From: Candidatus Staskawiczbacteria bacterium RIFOXYB1_FULL_38_37
Lineage (GTDB): Bacteria > Patescibacteriota > Minisyncoccia > Minisyncoccales > Staskawiczbacteraceae
Assembly (NCBI GenBank): GCA_001822075.1
Contig: MHPK01000005.1
Span: 1-33,980, forward strand
Direction: 5' to 3'
Length of the DNA: 33,980 nt
Of the stretch, positions 30,514-33,980 are shown in pieces; positions within the stretch are counted from its first letter, which is position 1; each line of letters starts with the position of its first letter. The translations under genes were made by a program, and so were the position numbers. Under the pieces are notes generated by a model. That model was not told the origin of the DNA. It ran no database searches and saw only the letters and a program-made list of their open reading frames with translations.

Positions 30514-33016
30514 TAGCTACAAAATTTACCAGCTTATTCGGCACAAAAATTATTTTTTGGACTTCTTTGCCTTTCAATAATTGTTTTATTTTTTCTGATT
30601 TTAAAACTATCTTTTCTGCTTCTTTCTGCGATATATTGGCATCAACTTCTATTTTATCTCTTACTTTACCATTTATTTGCGCTATAAGTAAAACTTTTTC
30701 TTCTTTAATTAATTTTGCATTATATTCAGGCCATTTCTGCTGGCAGCATAATCCTTTAAATCCGGCATCTGCCCATAATTCTTCTGATAAATGCGGGGCA
30801 AAAGGCGACAAAATTTTTAAAAAGTCTGCCAGATCCTGAATTTCTATGCCGTCTTTTGACAACTGTCCCGACTTTGTCGAGGATCCACGACCCCGATTTA
30901 TCGTGGGTCGGGACCACGCATTTACAAATTCCATCAATGAGCTCACGGCTGTATTAAATTTCATCAGCTCTATGTCTTCTGAAACTTTTTTTATTGTTTT
31001 ATGAAGATTTTTTTTCAGCTGTTCGTCAGTTTTTTCAGACAATCCCTTTTTTACAAATAAATTATAAATTTTTTCTAAAAATCTTCTGCTGCCTATAACT
31101 CCTTTTGTGTCCCAGGGAATCATCTGGTCAAACGGCCCCATAAACATTTCATAAATTCTCAAAGTGTCAGCTCCATATTGTTTTACAACTGAATCCGGAT
31201 TTATAACATTTCCCTTTGACTTTGACATTTTAATACTGCCCTCTCCTAATACCATTCCATGAGAAGTTCTTTTTTTATAGGGCTCTGGCCCAATTTGCTG
31301 GGGAACTGCTTTAATATCCCATAAAAATTTAAAAATAAATCTAGAATATAATAAATGTAAAGTCGTGTGCTCCATTCCGCCGTTATACCAGTCAACAGGC
31401 ATCCAGCGCTTTAATAGTTTGTCGTCTGCAAGTTTTTTATTATTTTTTGGGTCGCAATACCTCAAATAATACCAATTAGACCCTGCCCAGTTTGGCATTG
31501 TGTCGGTTTCTCTTTTTGCCGGGCCTTTGCATTTGGGGCATTTTACATTCACCCAGTTTTTAACAGAAGCCAAAGGCGACTCTCCTGTTTTTGTTGGCTT
31601 ATATTTTTTTATTTTTGGCAGTTCTACAGGCAACTTTTTTTCTGAAACCGCCTGCCAGCCATGCCCGCCGGGCAGGCTGGCGCATTTTTCGCAATATATC
31701 AAGGGTATGGGCTCTCCCCAATAATGCTGCCTTGAAAAAACCCAGTCGCGAAGCTTGTAATTTATATTAGGAGAAGCTGAACCTTTTCCATTCAACCAGG
31801 CTGTAATTAACGGTCTTGCAGTTGTAGAAGTCATGCCATCAAACTGCATTGAATTATATAATATGCCCTCGCCCTCATAGCACTCTTCTAAATTTTTAAT
31901 TTTTTGCGCTATTGATTTGTCATTCGGCTCAATGGATGTGCGCAAAGGTATTCCATATTTTTTAGCCATTTTAAAATCTCTTTTATCATGGGCATCGGCA
32001 AAAACAGCTCCTGCGCCGTAATGCTCTAAAACAAAATCAGCTGTCCAAATAGGCATCTCTTCTCCTGTGGCAGGATTTTTGGCTATAATTCCTTTCAGCT
32101 GAACACCAGTAACATCTCTTTCTTCGTTTGCGCGGTCAGCTTCTGAAATATTTTTTGATTTTTGCCTATATTCTAAAACTTCTTCTATGTTTTCAATTTT
32201 ATTTTTATGCTTGTCTATAAAACTGTGCCCCGGAGACAATATCAAAAAAGTGCCGGAAAATATTGTATCAATTCTTGTTGTAAAAACATCGATTGTGTCT
32301 TCAACTCCTTCTATTTTGAAATTAATCTGGACTCCATGGCTTTCGCCTATCCAATCTTTTTGCTGAGTTTTTATTCTCTCCAAAAAATTAACATCATCTA
32401 AATCTTTAATTAATCTGTCTGCATATTTTGTAATTTTTATCATCCATTGCTCTTTTTCCTTTTTTTCAACTTTAGCCCCGCATCTCTCGCACTTGCCGTT
32501 TACAACTTCTTCGTTAGCTAAACCAATTTTGCAGGAAGGACACCAGTTTATATCAATCTTTGCCTTGTATGCCAATCCTTTTTTAAAAAGCTGGATAAAT
32601 ATCCATTGAGTCCACTTATAATATTTGGGGTCTGTTGTGTTTACTTCTCTTGCCCAGTCAAAAGACAGCCCCAAACTCTTCATTTGGCGCCTGAAGTTAT
32701 CTGTATTCTTTTTGGTAACAATAGAAGGATGAACCCCTTTTTTTATTGCATAATTTTCTGTAGGCAAACCAAAAGCATCCCACCCAATGGGAAACAAAAC
32801 ATTGTAATCTTGCATTCTTTTCTTTCTGGCTATTGTATCTAACGCGACATAGGGCCTGCAATGTCCCACATGAAGCCCGTCGCCCGAAGGATATGGAAAT
32901 TCAAGCAAAAGGTAAAACTTTTTCTTTTTAGAGCGGTTTTTGGCTGAAAACGCATCAGAATCATACCACTTCTTCTGCCACTTACTTTCTATTTTCTTTG
33001 GATTATACTTTGCCAT
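30497..33016 (-). CDS. leuS: Leucyl-tRNA synthetase
   Basis: Class I synthetase charging tRNA-Leu, with editing of misactivated amino acids. The 839-residue product starts at ATG 33016 (MAKYNPKKIESKWQKKWYD). The frame is open upstream into the neighbouring cassette, but that is a fortuitous fusion. HIGH motif: FPYPSGDGLHVGH; zinc-like CPSC..CERC; editing domain TTRIDTIFSGTFLILSPGH and GAGAVFADAHDKRDF; KMSKS motif: IKMSKSKGNVINPDS. Two short stretches look inserted: LPGGHGWQA after the CEKC motif, and about RPTINRGRGSSTKSGQ near the anticodon domain, both on palindromic DNA. The last codons (AIDKVV) lie in the promoter of cassette 1. A TATTATAAG -10-like box lies just upstream. Confidence 0.95.
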   Translation of the reverse strand: MAKYNPKKIESKWQKKWYDSDAFSAKNRSKKKKFYLLLEFPYPSGDGLHVGHCRPYVALDTIARKKRMQDYNVLFPIGWDAFGLPTENYAIKKGVHPSIVTKKNTDNFRRQMKSLGLSFDWAREVNTTDPKYYKWTQWIFIQLFKKGLAYKAKIDINWCPSCKIGLANEEVVNGKCERCGAKVEKKEKEQWMIKITKYADRLIKDLDDVNFLERIKTQQKDWIGESHGVQINFKIEGVEDTIDVFTTRIDTIFSGTFLILSPGHSFIDKHKNKIENIEEVLEYRQKSKNISEADRANEERDVTGVQLKGIIAKNPATGEEMPIWTADFVLEHYGAGAVFADAHDKRDFKMAKKYGIPLRTSIEPNDKSIAQKIKNLEECYEGEGILYNSMQFDGMTSTTARPLITAWLNGKGSASPNINYKLRDWVFSRQHYWGEPIPLIYCEKCASLPGGHGWQAVSEKKLPVELPKIKKYKPTKTGESPLASVKNWVNVKCPKCKGPAKRETDTMPNWAGSNWYYLRYCDPKNNKKLADDKLLKRWMPVDWYNGGMEHTTLHLLYSRFIFKFLWDIKAVPQQIGPEPYKKRTSHGMVLGEGSIKMSKSKGNVINPDSVVKQYGADTLRIYEMFMGPFDQMIPWDTKGVIGSRRFLEKIYNLFVKKGLSEKTDEQLKKNLHKTIKKVSEDIELMKFNTAVSSLMEFVNAWSRPTINRGRGSSTKSGQLSKDGIEIQDLADFLKILSPFAPHLSEELWADAGFKGLCCQQKWPEYNAKLIKEEKVLLIAQINGKVRDKIEVDANISQKEAEKIVLKSEKIKQLLKGKEVQKIIFVPNKLVNFVAIDKVV
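30865..30914 (-). repeat. Nested inverted repeat inside leuS
   Basis: GTCCCGAC (30865-30872) pairs with GTCGGGAC (30907-30914), and CCACGA (30885-30890) with TCGTGG (30901-30906). It is translated as part of RPTINRGRGSSTKSGQ. Confidence 0.8.
31654..31681 (-). repeat. GC-rich palindrome inside leuS
   Basis: GCCAGCC-a-TGCCC then GGGCA-GGCTGGC, with one bulged base and a 3-nt loop. Translated as LPGGHGWQA between CEKC and the conserved VSEKKLPVELP. Confidence 0.8.
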
Positions 33017-33052
33017 AATTATTCTTATAATATCATAAAAATGTAAAAAAAG

Positions 33053-33084
33053 AAGCCCTGTTTTGCAATTGCAAAACAGGGCTT
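33053..33084 (-). terminator. 32-bp perfect palindrome, terminator of cassette 2
   Basis: The arm aagccctgttttgcaa is followed directly by its reverse complement. On the minus strand it is followed by CTTTTTTT, so it can end the cassette 2 transcript just before leuS. Confidence 0.8.
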
Positions 33085-33151
33085 TACGCCAAGGGTTCAA
33101 GGAGCCAAGATTCAACGAAGAACCAAGTTTCCAAGTGTCCAAGGAACGAAG
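33085..33151 (-). other. Cassette 2 3' tract of CTTGG repeats
   Basis: Minus strand carries about five degenerate CTTGG units (e.g. GGACACTTGGAAACTTGG) between the shifted-frame stop and the terminator. In the unshifted frame they are read as a Leu/Ser/Trp-rich stretch that joins leuS. Confidence 0.45.
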
Positions 33152-33694
33152 ATTACTTGCGAGAACCCACGAGCCGAACGTTGGAGCTGAAACCGCCGCC
33201 AAGCCAGCCGTAGCGCAGACACCAACGCTTACCAACCCAGTCGAGGCAAAACACACAGCGGCGCCCCGCCAGACTTCGGAAAACACTAAATAGTGTTTCC
33301 GCCATTCTATAGGAATCCTTTCCTGATTCCGAAGCATTGCCTCGGCATGGCGCAAACCAGTAAGAGCGTCTTGCTCCTTGGCGCGCCTGACCATTTCTTC
33401 GCCGTTAACGAAGTTCTCACCTTCTCGTAGAAACTCGTGCAAGGTCGGTTTAAACTCTTCTTCGGCTTCCACCAGCTCCACACAAGTCCAGCCGGTCATA
33501 TCGCGGTCAATTTTGGCTACCAGCCGGAACACGAGGTCGGTCACGACCTTTGCGACCCCAGTCAGAACCAGCATTAGCTGGTCCAGCGCTCCATTGGAGT
33601 TTTGACCAAGGGCAGTGACGTGGGCGGACGTATAGCCGGCCATTTCAAGAGATTCCATCAACTGATGCGTCTGACCCTCTGAATAGGAAGACAT
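33152..33694 (-). pseudogene. Cassette 2 protein, paralogue of cassette 1, with a -1 frameshift
   Basis: ATG 33694 (MSSYSEGQTHQL) has a strong ribosome site AAGGAAGG; an ATG 30 bases upstream is weaker. The first part aligns with the cassette 1 protein (GQ..L....AG(W/Y)T.A; GEEM). Near RIPIEWRKHYLVFSEVWR a run of four G breaks the frame: the original frame goes on without stop into leuS, while the next frame gives GRRCVFCLDWVGKRWCLRYG and WLGGGFSSNVRLVGSRK, then TAA at 33152-33154. The second reading matches the cassette 1 C-terminus (GGRCVLYLSFRGMGWDW, YDWLGD). So the gene is broken by a lost G, or the read has an error, or the frame is shifted on purpose. Function unknown. Confidence 0.6.
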
Positions 33695-33863
33695 GTCTTC
33701 CTTCCTTTCTGGCACATGTGCCAATCAAGATTAACTGTGCTTACTGCCTACGTAGCAGTTATAGCCAGAAAACACCGAAATATCAGTATCTTTTGGCTAT
33801 AACTGCCTCCGGCCAGCTGACGGATCGCAAGTAAATTTCAATATAAATGTGCTAACTCTCTAT
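33695..33863 (-). promoter_or_regulatory. Structured 5' leader of cassette 2
   Basis: About 169 nt long, the same as in cassette 1. AGCACATTTATATTGAAATT lies near the start; GCAGTTATAGCCA (33794-33806) and TGGCTATAACTGC (33755-33767) form a perfect 13-bp stem around 26 nt. An extra GC-rich piece (tccggccagctgacgga) separates these two parts compared with cassette 1. Confidence 0.6.
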
Positions 33864-33869
33864 ATTTTA

Positions 33870-33898
33870 AGTATAGCATATTTAAGCAACCTTGTCAA
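33870..33898 (-). promoter_or_regulatory. Promoter of cassette 2
   Basis: TTGACA (33893-33898), 17 bp, TATACT (33870-33875) in extended form TGCTATACT. The bases from -35 to past -10 match cassette 1 at nearly every position. The remaining 82 bases of the window show no gene. Confidence 0.8.
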
Positions 33899-33980
33899 CT
33901 ACCTCGTAATGGTTCAATAGCTTGGACGCAGTCTATGGTATATATTATGTATATGTCATACACTAAGAATCCTTCTCTGC

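Noticed and set aside
33016-33724. N-terminal extension of leuS (1,075-residue reading)
   Set aside because: Known LeuRS start at MAKYN-type sequence, and the extension is the cassette 2 gene plus its 3' tract and terminator read in the leuS frame.

Overview
The window looks like a chromosomal segment of an uncultivated Patescibacteria/CPR bacterium, probably of the Parcubacteria group. This is an inference: the DNA is AT-rich and densely packed, housekeeping proteins are short or trimmed (an Mfd without its UvrA-binding and C-terminal modules, an IorA without its ferredoxin domain, a Rel without an ACT domain), there is a 1,639-residue secreted repeat protein, and several conserved genes carry short palindromic insertions. 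UGA is a normal stop (topA ends with it), which argues against the UGA=Gly groups.

Layout. 1-1125: a DDE-type insertion sequence with 13-bp terminal inverted repeats. 1208-3858 (minus): operon lepB-hisS-rpsU-yqeY for protein export and translation. 3921-4502: a 40-bp perfect palindrome and a small GC-richer helix-turn-helix gene with a long leader. 4557-9476 (minus): giant secreted protein, with a G8 tract between its probable -35 and -10 boxes. 9600-10184 (plus): pth. 10275-10355: an isolated promoter followed at once by a terminator. 10354-13868 (minus): DUF3800 protein plus a one-polypeptide restriction-modification enzyme. 14069-19947 (plus): mfd, topA, rel. 20012-20099: tRNA-Leu(CAA). 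20252-20857 (plus): membrane-anchored hypothetical protein. 21045-22588 (minus): a second restriction-modification pair. 22613-29457 (minus): iorA-iorB-nucleotidyltransferase-tsaC-glyA-PAP2-uppP-metallohydrolase, a tight run covering ferredoxin-linked 2-oxoacid oxidation, tRNA t6A synthesis, one-carbon metabolism and recycling of the lipid carrier undecaprenyl phosphate. 30497-33016 (minus): leuS, with a related cassette on each side (29557-30513 and 33053-33898).

The most unusual content is of three kinds. First, two paralogous GC-richer cassettes share a TTGACA-N17-TATACT promoter, a leader of about 170 nt with a 13-bp inverted repeat whose only difference between copies keeps RNA pairing as G-U, a protein of one family, and a palindromic terminator; a third cassette at 4028-4502 shares part of the leader. 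Second, palindromic or low-complexity DNA is inserted in frame in pth (twice), topA, iorA, leuS (twice) and perhaps yqeY, resembling in style the Rickettsia palindromic elements. Third, the giant surface protein has a promoter that looks capable of slipped-strand phase variation.

All of this was read by eye. Family calls rest on recognised motifs; no database search was run.
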